Source: a virus
Length of the DNA: 64,000 bases
Reading direction: 5' to 3' (one strand)
Virus record (IMG/VR): IMGVR_UViG_3300019752_000005
Location: 1 to 64,000 of that record
Shown here: positions 1 to 7,163 of the stretch, one piece after another
Layout of the letters: each line of letters opens with the position of its first letter
Numbering within the stretch: position 1 is the first letter of the stretch
Translations under genes and position numbers: made by a program
The notes under the pieces: generated by a model
The model's input: only the letters and a program-made list of their open reading frames with translations
Told to the model about the DNA's origin: nothing
Database searches by the model: none

Positions 1-174
1 GCAAACTCAAGGAGGGGGCTAAAATTAATTATTTAATTATTTTATTATGTATGTAATTGGTTTTATTTGGTTTTTTATTGAAACTTAATATAGGAACAGG
101 GGTTTTTTAATTTATTTAATCCCCTCTTCAACACTTGTTTTGCAGAATAATCACGGTAACCGTAACCTTTGTAC

Positions 175-245
175 TGTTGTTTCTATACCACAACGGGTAT
201 AGACAGCATTCAATGTATGGTTATTACTGTGGTATAGAAACAACA
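175..245. repeat. Long inverted repeat with nested stem-loop
   Basis: An 18-base arm (175-192, TGTTGTTTCTATACCACA) is repeated perfectly inverted at 228-245. Nested on the left is a second stem, CTATACC (183-189) pairing with GGTATAG (196-202) around a short loop. The strand can therefore fold either as one long hairpin or as a short 7-bp stem-loop of the kind Cas6 enzymes cut. It could be a degenerate CRISPR repeat, a replication or regulatory element, or an operator. Seen directly in the sequence; the function is unknown. Confidence 0.7.
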
Positions 246-254
246 AAATATTTT

Positions 255-273
255 GTAAATGATAATCATTACT
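255..273. promoter_or_regulatory. Fur-box-like palindrome
   Basis: The core TGATAATCATTA sits in a 19-base stretch matching about 15 of 19 positions of the classical Fur consensus (GATAATGATAATCATTATC). It lies 10 bases right of the long inverted repeat. AT-rich DNA can produce such matches by chance, so this is only a candidate. Confidence 0.3.
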
Positions 274-398
274 ATTTGAGAGCGCAATAACTATATTATT
301 TATGTGTGAGTTATTGGGGTTGATGGGGTTTGATGTTGGAATCTGGTGTGGAGGTAATCTTACTTGATAAATTACACCCAGCTTGCTTTAAATATAGA

Positions 399-1013
399 TT
401 ATTTGTTGTAAACAGCTCTTGCGTACTCGATAATATCCTCTATTAATCCCTTATCATACTTAAATTTGGGCTTGTAAATACTATATCTGTTATCATGAAA
501 GTTACCTATTCGTGCTTCCATACCTTCACCGACTAGATAGTTGTAAAGCCATAACTGTAGAGTAGCTTGAGTGAGATGATCGTTTTCTAAAAAGGAGAAT
601 TCATCTACGCAAGGATAACCTGATGTAGACAGGTTTGTATAGTTTTTCCATTCCCATAGGATAGGTTTATCTTTATATAAGTAAATAGCATCAATAACAG
701 CCGATATACCGTTATGATCTATTGGAAACTCACTAGATTGAAGTATTAGCTTTTGCTTATCAATTATATCCTCCTTAAACTCTTTAAAAAACAATGGGCA
801 CTCACCACATCTACCCATTAAATAGTCATCAATCTGCTTGTGAACACTAATACCTCTTTTTCTTGAAATCTTACCTTTATTATCCCAGATTGCTTTAATC
901 TCTTGAGGTGTTTTGCCGAATAAGTCAGATCTTGGATCATTTGACTTTCTTTCAGCCCAATAATCAGCATCAAATGGTTTTTGTATTGATCTCACTATTT
1001 GTGTGACATTCAT
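399..1013 (-). CDS. PD-(D/E)XK superfamily nuclease (RecB/Cas4-like fold)
   Basis: Predicted metal-dependent DNA nuclease of 204 residues. The family motifs are in order: a G-x-x-x-H helix (GISVHKQID), the acidic residue in AVIDAIY, the E-x-K of LWEWKNY, and the downstream QATLQLWLYNYL helix. Phage members usually act as recombination exonucleases. It resembles Cas4 in fold, but only two close cysteines (CGEC) are visible and not the four that hold the Cas4 iron-sulfur cluster, so a Cas4 role is not supported. It is divergent from the next gene, with a good promoter between. Because the cas operon lies 5.4 kb away, a partnership cannot be excluded. Confidence 0.7.
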   Translation of the reverse strand: MNVTQIVRSIQKPFDADYWAERKSNDPRSDLFGKTPQEIKAIWDNKGKISRKRGISVHKQIDDYLMGRCGECPLFFKEFKEDIIDKQKLILQSSEFPIDHNGISAVIDAIYLYKDKPILWEWKNYTNLSTSGYPCVDEFSFLENDHLTQATLQLWLYNYLVGEGMEARIGNFHDNRYSIYKPKFKYDKGLIEDIIEYARAVYNK

Positions 1014-1032
1014 ATTTTTTTACCTTTTTACA

Positions 1033-1061
1033 TTGAAATGAAACATATCGTACATTATACT
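1033..1061 (+). promoter_or_regulatory. Sigma-70-like promoter
   Basis: TTGAAA (1033-1038) and TATACT (1056-1061) are separated by 17 bases. The site lies in the divergent gap and points at the zinc-finger gene, whose likely start is 34 bases downstream. Confidence 0.6.
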
Positions 1062-1094
1062 TTAGTATTTATGTTTTTGAAAAAGGATATGGTT

Positions 1095-1664
1095 ATGGAA
1101 GAACGGGTAACTTTGCAATGTTTTGCCTTTCATATTATGAAGGGTGATAAACTTTCAACACTGGTTAACACCTCCACTAATGAATATATGGGGCATGTAA
1201 TACAAGTTTGTGATGGCTGGCGTGCATACCTTGATTATAAAAGTTTTTATAAAGATTTAGGTGTTTGTAGTGGAAAGAATGATGCAATTAAGTTATTATG
1301 GAATGGTCGGTGGGATTATCATCAGAGTATTTCGCCAATTTGCGGATATTGTGGTGCTAAATCAATAATGAAACCAATTGGTAAGCGTGTTATGTATGAA
1401 TGCGATAATTGCGACACTAGAACAGGTTCCCACATCGGCACATTTGAACCGCTTGGAACTCTAGCTGATAGAGAGTTAGGTAGGTTAAGAAATGAAGCTC
1501 ATAAAGCGTTTGATCCTTTCTGGCAAGATACCACTATTAATAGAAACGCAGCTTATAGATGGTTAGCTAAGCAACTTGGTATTCCAGTGGATGAATGTCA
1601 TATGGGTTTGTTTGATGAAAGTATGTGTAAAAAAGCAATTGAGGTTTGTGGTTATGAAAACTAA
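1095..1664 (+). CDS. Zinc-finger protein, DUF3268-like
   Basis: A 189-residue protein with a CxxC...CxxC zinc ribbon (CGYCG, then CDNC), followed by a conserved stretch with GTLADRELGRLRNEAH and RNAAYRWLA. This combination matches the phage-associated DUF3268 zinc-finger family; the biochemical role is not known. I chose ATG 1095 because AGGA lies 7 bases upstream and because a longer frame from 999 would run through the promoter and into the neighbouring nuclease gene. Its end overlaps the start of the kinase gene, suggesting coupled translation. Confidence 0.65.
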   Translation: MEERVTLQCFAFHIMKGDKLSTLVNTSTNEYMGHVIQVCDGWRAYLDYKSFYKDLGVCSGKNDAIKLLWNGRWDYHQSISPICGYCGAKSIMKPIGKRVMYECDNCDTRTGSHIGTFEPLGTLADRELGRLRNEAHKAFDPFWQDTTINRNAAYRWLAKQLGIPVDECHMGLFDESMCKKAIEVCGYEN

Positions 1665-2238
1665 TGGTAAGAAAGTTGTTATTTTAAACGCTCCACCAAT
1701 GGCTGGTAAAGATACTTTAGCTAATCATTTGGCATTTAAACATGGTTGTAAGCATGTTATGTTTAAATCTAGACTTATCGAAATGGTGAAGGTGGTTTAT
1801 GGTTTAAATAACTCTGAATTTAGACAGTTAACAAGTCGACGGTTTAAAGAAGTTGGGCATGAAAAATTTAATGGTATGAGTGCTCGTGAAGCTATGATTG
1901 ATATGTCAGAAAATATTATCAAACCTAATTTCGGTAATAATTATTTCGGTCAGTCTTTATTATCTGATTTATCTAATGGTGTGAATATTGTTAGTGATGG
2001 CGGGTTTATCAGTGAGGTTGAATCTATTGTTGATGCTGTAGGAGCTGATAATGTATTAGTGCTCAAGATTATTCGTGATGGATTTAATTTTGATGGTGAC
2101 AGTCGTAGTTATTTGGATGGTGATTATTTGGGTGGTAAAGGTGTTTTAGTGAAAAGTATTAAGAATGTGGATGTTGATCCTTTTCTAAAAGAATCAACTG
2201 AGTATATTAAGTGGTGGGTATCCTCCTTAGCCAAATAA
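1654..2238 (+). CDS. Deoxynucleoside monophosphate kinase-like protein
   Basis: A 194-residue P-loop kinase of the adenylate/dNMP kinase type (compare T4 gp1). The Walker A motif APPMAGKDTLA is near the N-terminus and an Arg-rich lid-like region follows. It would phosphorylate dNMPs to dNDPs in the cytoplasm, in line with the other nucleotide genes of this phage. The start at ATG 1654 overlaps the previous gene by 11 bases and is preceded by GAGG. The 3' end overlaps a leftward gene by 12 bases. Confidence 0.65.
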   Translation: MKTNGKKVVILNAPPMAGKDTLANHLAFKHGCKHVMFKSRLIEMVKVVYGLNNSEFRQLTSRRFKEVGHEKFNGMSAREAMIDMSENIIKPNFGNNYFGQSLLSDLSNGVNIVSDGGFISEVESIVDAVGADNVLVLKIIRDGFNFDGDSRSYLDGDYLGGKGVLVKSIKNVDVDPFLKESTEYIKWWVSSLAK

Positions 2239-2706
2239 ACTATCTTGTTCTTCAGGCTCGACCTTTGTAATAGTCTTGCGAGGTTTAGTCCATATTTTGG
2301 GGGTTGTTAAGGCGTTAGTGCTGTGCACCTCCAAGTTATTTAAGTTTAGTATATCCCATTCTATCTGGTTAATTCTATCGCTTAATACCATCACAGCATC
2401 ATGCATTTCTGTTAATGTTATTCTCTTAACTTCCACTGGTTTAGTGGAAATGTAGCAGGCATTCAACACAGATAATTCGTTACACCTAACCAGCTTGCTT
2501 TTATACACACCTATATTTTTTTTATGCATGTCAAATATATGGGTTGCATAAACATTATAATTAATTGGTAGCGGGTGTTCTAAACTAACTTTTCTTGCCT
2601 TAAATATAAACCCCAGCTTTTTATTGAAGCAGTCTCTATTTGTTTGAACGATAATAGAACGAATTCTTTTTAGTGAGCGTAAACTAAGGAGTAGTTCAAG
2701 CTTCAT
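2227..2706 (-). CDS. Unknown protein ending in a clamp-binding-like motif
   Basis: A 159-residue protein that I do not recognise. The body is basic and mixed alpha/beta-like. The last residues, EEQDSLFG, resemble the bacterial beta-clamp binding motif (QL[S/D]LF) placed on a flexible C-terminal tail. This phage encodes a beta-clamp (25748-26878), so a role at the replisome is possible but inferred from the tail alone. One AGCTTGCTTT motif copy lies inside at 2492. Confidence 0.6.
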   Translation of the reverse strand: MKLELLLSLRSLKRIRSIIVQTNRDCFNKKLGFIFKARKVSLEHPLPINYNVYATHIFDMHKKNIGVYKSKLVRCNELSVLNACYISTKPVEVKRITLTEMHDAVMVLSDRINQIEWDILNLNNLEVHSTNALTTPKIWTKPRKTITKVEPEEQDSLFG

Positions 2707-2776
2707 CTTTCTTTTACGGTTAATAATATTTCTCCTAGAAAATAGAAATCAAAAGATAACAGTATAGTGTATAATT

Positions 2777-3247
2777 ATGAGTAATTCAAGATTCAGAGAT
2801 CAGATTAAGCATATTCAAAAGGGTTTGAAAGATATTCCTGCTAAATCTTGCGCTTACATGGCAAATAGGTTGCACAATAAAATTGTTATTTCCACACCAA
2901 GAGATGAAGGTACTGCACAAGCTAATTGGAATTTATCAGCAGGTTCACCAATAAAGGGTTTTGACCCATCTAAAACAGAACCAGAATTCAAGCTTTTACG
3001 TACAAACCAGTTGATAGAAAAGCCTGTGGCGTATATAACAAATCACACACCTTGGATTATGAATCTTGAATTTGGGACTTACCCAAACCCCAATAAAGAG
3101 CATTGGAGCAAAAAGCCACTGGGTATCGTTACACGTAAAACAGCAAAAGGATATTATGTTATACGCACAACGACAAAAGGATTTAGCTTGAGTGCACCGA
3201 ATGGAATGGTTAGAGTGGCTCTACAAGAAGCTAAGACTTATTTATAA
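2777..3247 (+). CDS. Tail completion / head-tail joining protein, HK97 gp10-like
   Basis: A 156-residue virion protein. The order TPRDEGTAQANW, then NHTPWIMNLEFGTYPNP, then APNGMVRVALQ is the typical pattern of HK97-gp10-like proteins that cap the tail tube and join it to the head. It stands alone on the plus strand between two leftward genes, far from portal and terminase, which is unusual. A TATAAT-like box (2770-2775) immediately abuts the start codon. Confidence 0.65.
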   Translation: MSNSRFRDQIKHIQKGLKDIPAKSCAYMANRLHNKIVISTPRDEGTAQANWNLSAGSPIKGFDPSKTEPEFKLLRTNQLIEKPVAYITNHTPWIMNLEFGTYPNPNKEHWSKKPLGIVTRKTAKGYYVIRTTTKGFSLSAPNGMVRVALQEAKTYL

Positions 3248-4493
3248 CATCCATTAGTATACTTTTACTCTCACATACAACAACACACATTTTTTGTGCG
3301 CGTGAAATCGCGGTGTAGAGCATGGCTTTATCCCATCTATCAATATGCTCGCTTGAAACTGGAATGATCACAACTGGATACTCAGATCCTTGTGCCTTAT
3401 GTATCGACATTGCGTAGTTAAGCATCAACTCACCCCCAGCTTGCTTTTGTGTGTAGAATAGCTCCCTACCACCTTCAATATTTACCCCAAATGAATAATG
3501 ACCTCTGAATTCTTTTTTCTCATTATTTACAATGCCAGATTCACCATTAAATACATTTTTAGTATAATTATTTTTACATTGCATAACAGGATCGCCCACT
3601 CTAAACTCTATACCTTCCCCCACCTGCCAACCATCTTTGTTAATAGTTTCTTGCATTAACTTATTAATGTTGGCGTGACCACATGCACCTCCTTCTTGTG
3701 GTGTGATAGTTTTAATATCAAGATAGCCGCATTTCAAATGGTTTGGTATTCTTCTTGATTGTAATTCAACAATCTCTTTTGGAATATTTTTTGACTCGAT
3801 AATAAAGAAGTCGCCACTATTACTGGTTAGGTTAGGGTAATTACTATCAAGAATAAGATCGCAATTAGATGTTATTAAGCTATCAGCCCCCTGCCTGTGA
3901 TTTTTTATTAGCGTAGATGTTGGTACGATGGATGATAAAAATTCCATAGGTCTACCATACACATCATACTCAACTGGTTTGATTTGGTTTAAATCACCAG
4001 CTAGATACAATCTAGCATCATCAGGTAGCGCATCTAACAGTGATAAAAATAATCTACCGTCAACCATTGCAGCTTCATCAACTACCACATGTTTCAGGTG
4101 TTCTGCTATGTTTCTTTTGTTATATGTGAACCCCCATTCTCCACTTTGTCTTCTGTATTTAAGGAGTCTATGTATTGTTTCCGCACTTTCCGCTAGACCA
4201 ACAACTTCCTGCAACCTGTTAGCAGCTTTACCTGTGGGAGAGCATATATGTAGGTTGTCTGTTTTGCGTTTTATGTTCTGTATTAATGAGCGAATTAATG
4301 TGGACTTGCCGCGTCCAGCTCTTCCATTCACAATGCCAACAGGGTTTGTCAGTAACGTGGTTAATGCGTTCTTTTGGCATTCAGCTAAATTTGATGGTGA
4401 TATTATATCTATATCATCTTGATACAATGGTTTATTTCGCATTAGTTGATTAATTCTATATTCAATTAGTTCTTGAATTCTATTTTTATGCAT
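3231..4493 (-). CDS. RecD-like SF1B DNA helicase
   Basis: A 420-residue ATP-dependent 5'-3' DNA helicase of the RecD/AAA_30 group. Visible motifs: Walker A GRAGRGKST (about residues 57-65), Walker B VVVDEAAM, motif III GDLNQIKPV, motif V SIHKAQGSEYPVVII and motif VI YTAISRAQ. It lacks the N-terminal extension of large RecD2 proteins. It probably serves replication restart or recombination. Its upstream gap holds an inverted repeat and a 14-base motif also found before the other leftward helicase (33887-35758). A second RecD-like gene lies at 12494-13636. Confidence 0.85.
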   Translation of the reverse strand: MHKNRIQELIEYRINQLMRNKPLYQDDIDIISPSNLAECQKNALTTLLTNPVGIVNGRAGRGKSTLIRSLIQNIKRKTDNLHICSPTGKAANRLQEVVGLAESAETIHRLLKYRRQSGEWGFTYNKRNIAEHLKHVVVDEAAMVDGRLFLSLLDALPDDARLYLAGDLNQIKPVEYDVYGRPMEFLSSIVPTSTLIKNHRQGADSLITSNCDLILDSNYPNLTSNSGDFFIIESKNIPKEIVELQSRRIPNHLKCGYLDIKTITPQEGGACGHANINKLMQETINKDGWQVGEGIEFRVGDPVMQCKNNYTKNVFNGESGIVNNEKKEFRGHYSFGVNIEGGRELFYTQKQAGGELMLNYAMSIHKAQGSEYPVVIIPVSSEHIDRWDKAMLYTAISRAQKMCVVVCESKSILMDVINKS

Positions 4494-4524
4494 ATTAATC
4501 TCTGTTTGTTTATCTGGATTCCCA

Positions 4525-4551
4525 TTATAACATCAATTTATTGTGTTATAA
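4525..4551. promoter_or_regulatory. Operator-like inverted repeat in divergent gap
   Basis: TTATAACA (4525-4532) and its exact complement TGTTATAA (4544-4551) are separated by 11 bases, about one helical turn. The repeat lies between the divergent helicase and membrane-protein genes and directly before a good rightward promoter. Confidence 0.5.
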
Positions 4552-4554
4552 ATA

Positions 4555-4583
4555 TTGATATTTAGTTTATTGGTATGTATACT
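4555..4583 (+). promoter_or_regulatory. Sigma-70-like promoter for the accessory block
   Basis: TTGATA (4555-4560), a 17-base spacer and TATACT (4578-4583). It lies 39 bases before the first gene of the rightward accessory block and just after the inverted repeat, so repression from that repeat is plausible. Confidence 0.6.
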
Positions 4584-4621
4584 TAAGGTTCTTTATAATT
4601 AATTTTGAGTGTGGTATTGAT

Positions 4622-4972
4622 ATGGGTGATAGAAAATACATTAAAAGCGGGGCTAAACAGGTTAATCATAAATTTAGATTCAAAAGGAGAAGTTGTAACT
4701 TAGGTTTACCTAAGAAACAGAAGGAAAGAGGGTTGCGTGATAGATGGAAGTCAGCATTAATAACTAATATATTTTTCACTACTGGTGGTGCTTCTATTTT
4801 AACTATTGGTAATCAATCTGATAACAATGTATTTATGGTTATTGGTTTTGCCATGGTCTTAATTGCTGCGTTTTTATCCGTGAGAGCTGGTGTTAGGTTG
4901 CATATTACAAAGGGTATGAGTGAAAATAGAATTAAGGGATATTTGAAAAAAAATGATATAAGCGTTGATTGA
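4622..4972 (+). CDS. Small membrane protein, two predicted TM segments
   Basis: 116 residues. A long basic N-terminal third is followed by two hydrophobic segments (around ALITNIFFTTGGASILTIG and VFMVIGFAMVLIAAFLS) and a charged C-terminus. No family is recognised. First gene of the rightward accessory block. Confidence 0.55.
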   Translation: MGDRKYIKSGAKQVNHKFRFKRRSCNLGLPKKQKERGLRDRWKSALITNIFFTTGGASILTIGNQSDNNVFMVIGFAMVLIAAFLSVRAGVRLHITKGMSENRIKGYLKKNDISVD

Positions 4973-4974
4973 TT

Positions 4975-5415
4975 ATGAGTGTAGAAAAAGATAAACTAAA
5001 GTCAATCTCTGTTATAAGACGATGTCTTGACATGGAATATCACGTTATCATGGGTGTGGGGAAAAGAAATAGAGTTAAGCGTAGGGAGTTAATGATTTCA
5101 GCATCAAATTATCTTAATGATATTATTGTATCTCTACTTGAAGAAAAATACACTGCTGGTAATTATCGTATAGAGTATGATGGTTGCTATCAAAATAATT
5201 CTGTATCAGGGGTTGTATTAACATTTTCTTTAGTGTTTAATGATATGGAGCTTTACACCTTATCAATTGATTTAGATAAGTTTCCAGAGACACAAGAGCT
5301 AAGTGAAATTACTGGTTTAGCTTCTATAACTGATGAAAGTTTTTCTGATATTTGGGTTAAACCTAGGGAGTTAAGTGTTATTAGTGCTATTAATGATTTG
5401 TGGGAGATGAAGTGA
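4975..5415 (+). CDS. Unknown soluble protein
   Basis: 146 residues with no hydrophobic segment and no recognised family. ATG 4975 is preferred over a TTG six bases earlier. The pattern of short beta-like stretches with aromatic and acidic residues resembles other unknown proteins of this phage (for example 14279-14941 and 16614-17288), so they may be distant paralogs. Its stop overlaps the GTG start of the next small gene. Confidence 0.5.
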   Translation: MSVEKDKLKSISVIRRCLDMEYHVIMGVGKRNRVKRRELMISASNYLNDIIVSLLEEKYTAGNYRIEYDGCYQNNSVSGVVLTFSLVFNDMELYTLSIDLDKFPETQELSEITGLASITDESFSDIWVKPRELSVISAINDLWEMK

Positions 5416-5522
5416 TATTATTCTTTGTTTTTGCATTGATATTGATTTTAATGTCTAGTATTAGTTGTATTTTATGGGTTAGGTTGGGGTGTTGTGGTAG
5501 TTTTTTAGTTGGCCAGCTTTAG
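5412..5522 (+). CDS. Short membrane peptide, possibly the 5' part of a broken gene
   Basis: A 36-residue hydrophobic peptide starting at GTG 5412, overlapping the previous stop (GTGA). A one-base shift at the T6 run (5501-5506) would join it to the next frame, which carries a second membrane segment and a soluble tail ending at 5680. It may therefore be half of a two-TM protein of about 88 residues split by an indel or by frameshifting. Confidence 0.4.
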   Translation: MILFFVFALILILMSSISCILWVRLGCCGSFLVGQL

Positions 5523-5554
5523 TCACTTTTTTATCCCTCACCCTACTCATCTTT

Positions 5555-5680
5555 ATGATTTTACCTATAAAAGTAATGGCCAGAAAATTCACAAAAACAG
5601 TAGAGTGGGATAAAGTTCCAGAATCATGCAGTAAATGTGGTAGTGGTTTTAAAGAGGATATTGAGTTAGCAGGTAAATAA
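5555..5680 (+). CDS. Short protein with CxxC pair, possible 3' part of a broken gene
   Basis: 41 residues from ATG 5555, or 34 from a second in-frame ATG at 5576. It includes SCSKCG, a possible half zinc knuckle. The same frame is open upstream to the T6 run at 5501 and encodes a membrane segment (LVTFLSLTLLIFMILP), but no start codon is seen there. This supports a fusion with the preceding short frame. Confidence 0.4.
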   Translation: MILPIKVMARKFTKTVEWDKVPESCSKCGSGFKEDIELAGK

Positions 5681-5681
5681 C

Positions 5682-6038
5682 ATGTTAAATGAAAAATATT
5701 TAAGAAAAATGGATGTAGCTGAGTATGAGTTGTACGCGAAGAATTGGAAAAGATATCATGGTATTGTTTCCTACCTTGACGATCCCATGCCTTTTGGTGA
5801 GATGGTTCGTTTCTTTAATAAAACTATCCAACTTATTTTAAGTTTTCATGAATGTCAAAGATACCGTTTCAGTCATTACAATGATGCTGTGGATAAACAT
5901 AAGCACATCATTCAGAGATATACCCAGTTCACTATTATTGGCGGCTTTAGATTTGAAGTGGAGGAGGGTTATCGTGATTTCAATGCTTTATATGAAATTG
6001 AACGTCGCCTTAAAGAATTATTGGAGATGAAAGAGTGA
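5682..6038 (+). CDS. Unknown soluble helical protein
   Basis: 118 residues, rich in aromatic and charged residues, probably alpha-helical, ending in a charged helix (EIERRLKELLEMKE). No family recognised. Its stop overlaps the GTG start of the next gene. Confidence 0.5.
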   Translation: MLNEKYLRKMDVAEYELYAKNWKRYHGIVSYLDDPMPFGEMVRFFNKTIQLILSFHECQRYRFSHYNDAVDKHKHIIQRYTQFTIIGGFRFEVEEGYRDFNALYEIERRLKELLEMKE

Positions 6039-6178
6039 TAAAAGAATTACGCCCTTCAACTGTAATTTTCTTTATTGGTTTATTAGTGGTTATTGGTGAA
6101 CTCACTGATTATGGTGAGCTAATTTCTCTTGTATTATTGGTATCTTTTTTTATTCATCTAATACCTGTAAAGGTATAA
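6035..6178 (+). CDS. Small membrane protein, two TM segments
   Basis: 47 residues from GTG 6035, coupled to the previous stop (GTGA). Two short hydrophobic stretches (VIFFIGLLVVIG and LISLVLLVSFFIHLI). No family recognised. Part of the series of short membrane proteins leading up to the cas operon. Confidence 0.45.
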   Translation: MIKELRPSTVIFFIGLLVVIGELTDYGELISLVLLVSFFIHLIPVKV

Positions 6179-6184
6179 AAAACA

Positions 6185-6349
6185 ATGAAAATATGGTTAT
6201 TCATCCTACTTGGTTATATTACAGTGATTGCAGGTTATGCGGTTGAATTTTCACTAAAATCAACTGGTTTATATTTATTTATGTCACTTTCTATGCTTAG
6301 CTTTCTTATTGCTGCTGGTTTATTAATCAAAGAGTATTTCTATAAATAA
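6185..6349 (+). CDS. Small membrane protein, two TM segments
   Basis: 54 residues from ATG 6185. Hydrophobic segments around WLFILLGYITVIAGYAV and LFMSLSMLSFLIAAGLL with a short charged tail. No family recognised. Last gene before the cas operon. Confidence 0.5.
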   Translation: MKIWLFILLGYITVIAGYAVEFSLKSTGLYLFMSLSMLSFLIAAGLLIKEYFYK

Positions 6350-6373
6350 TTTTATTTTTCCAGTAAAAACTGA

Positions 6374-6402
6374 TTGCATAGCTTATGATGCTGTGCAATA
6401 AT
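6374..6402 (+). promoter_or_regulatory. Candidate promoter of the cas operon
   Basis: TTGCAT (6374-6379), a 17-base spacer and AATAAT (6397-6402; 5 of 6 match to TATAAT), in the 94-base gap before cas6. The -35 match is weak. Confidence 0.4.
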
Positions 6403-6443
6403 ATTATCTCTAATATCAAATCCCTAATAAGGTTTAAGTGTAA

Positions 6444-7163
6444 ATGTTGAAGATTAAAATAACACCACCTGCAAAATCGGTGGAGTATAAATACTTGGAT
6501 GTTGTGCATGATGCAGTAGTCCAAGCGTTCTTGAAAACTGGTGTAGAGGAAAGTAAGATCATAGGTCATAAGTCAGAGCCTTGGAATTTTGCTGTTGAAT
6601 CTTATTCAAAAAAAGAAAACGGGGAGTTCATTAATGTAGTGAAGTCTCTATTTATCTCGACACCATCATCAGAATTATCAAAGTTTTTGAGTGGCATTAG
6701 TTTATCTAATCTGAATTATACACGTTCCCTAACTGGTGATACCGTGAATTTTATTAATTCAGGTATTGAGATTGTACAAGACCCCATCTTACCTAACCAG
6801 CATACATTATCCGTTAATTGTATATCTCCTTTGGCTATTCGCAAGCAGGATAAAAAGAATCGAAGTTGGTATTCTGAATTTGGAGATCTTGATATTATTG
6901 CGGCGATCAATAAGCGTTTATCGCGTTTAGCTGACAGAGATATTAGTTTATTGGTATCGGTAGACAGTTTGTTCTTACGTAGTAATGAAAAGTACAGTGT
7001 TTATATTCCAATTAAAAAGAATAGTAATGGTAATGTAACATTTGTAATTGGTATGAAAGCCCCTTTAGTGTTGCAAGGGAGTGAAGAAGATTTGCGATTT
7101 GCTTGGTATGCAGGGATTGGGGAAAAAACGCGCATGGGATTTGGAGGTTTAAGTGAGTACTAA
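6444..7163 (+). CDS. cas6: CRISPR pre-crRNA endoribonuclease Cas6
   Basis: A 239-residue Cas6 of the RAMP superfamily, which would cut CRISPR transcripts at the repeat stem-loop and often stays on the crRNA. The diagnostic C-terminal glycine-rich loop GIGEKTRMGFG is at residues 224-234. The central ISPLAIR stretch (about 128-133) matches the conserved start of the second ferredoxin-like domain. H22 and H42 are candidate catalytic histidines. First gene of a four-gene operon; its 3' end overlaps the next gene by 11 bases. No CRISPR array is in this window, so its substrate must be elsewhere. Confidence 0.85.
   Translation: MLKIKITPPAKSVEYKYLDVVHDAVVQAFLKTGVEESKIIGHKSEPWNFAVESYSKKENGEFINVVKSLFISTPSSELSKFLSGISLSNLNYTRSLTGDTVNFINSGIEIVQDPILPNQHTLSVNCISPLAIRKQDKKNRSWYSEFGDLDIIAAINKRLSRLADRDISLLVSVDSLFLRSNEKYSVYIPIKKNSNGNVTFVIGMKAPLVLQGSEEDLRFAWYAGIGEKTRMGFGGLSEY

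Larger units (their letters stand above)
1..398. other. Left-edge non-coding region
   Basis: No convincing gene is visible here. The region is very AT-rich. It contains a weak AGGGG/CCCCT hairpin at 98-125, a long inverted repeat at 175-245, a Fur-box-like site at 255-273 and one copy of the AGCTTGCTTT motif at 380-389, just beyond the stop of the leftward nuclease gene. It could be the flank of a CRISPR array, a promoter region or an origin; nothing decides between these. Confidence 0.5.

Noticed and set aside
399-1013. Cas4 for the I-D-like system
   Set aside because: The nuclease fold fits, but the four-cysteine iron-sulfur site is missing and the gene is on the opposite strand 5.4 kb away with RecD and zinc-finger neighbours.
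3928-4422. Rightward frame inside the RecD-like helicase gene
   Set aside because: Antisense shadow of a clear helicase; composition rich in Ser and Leu typical of shadow frames.
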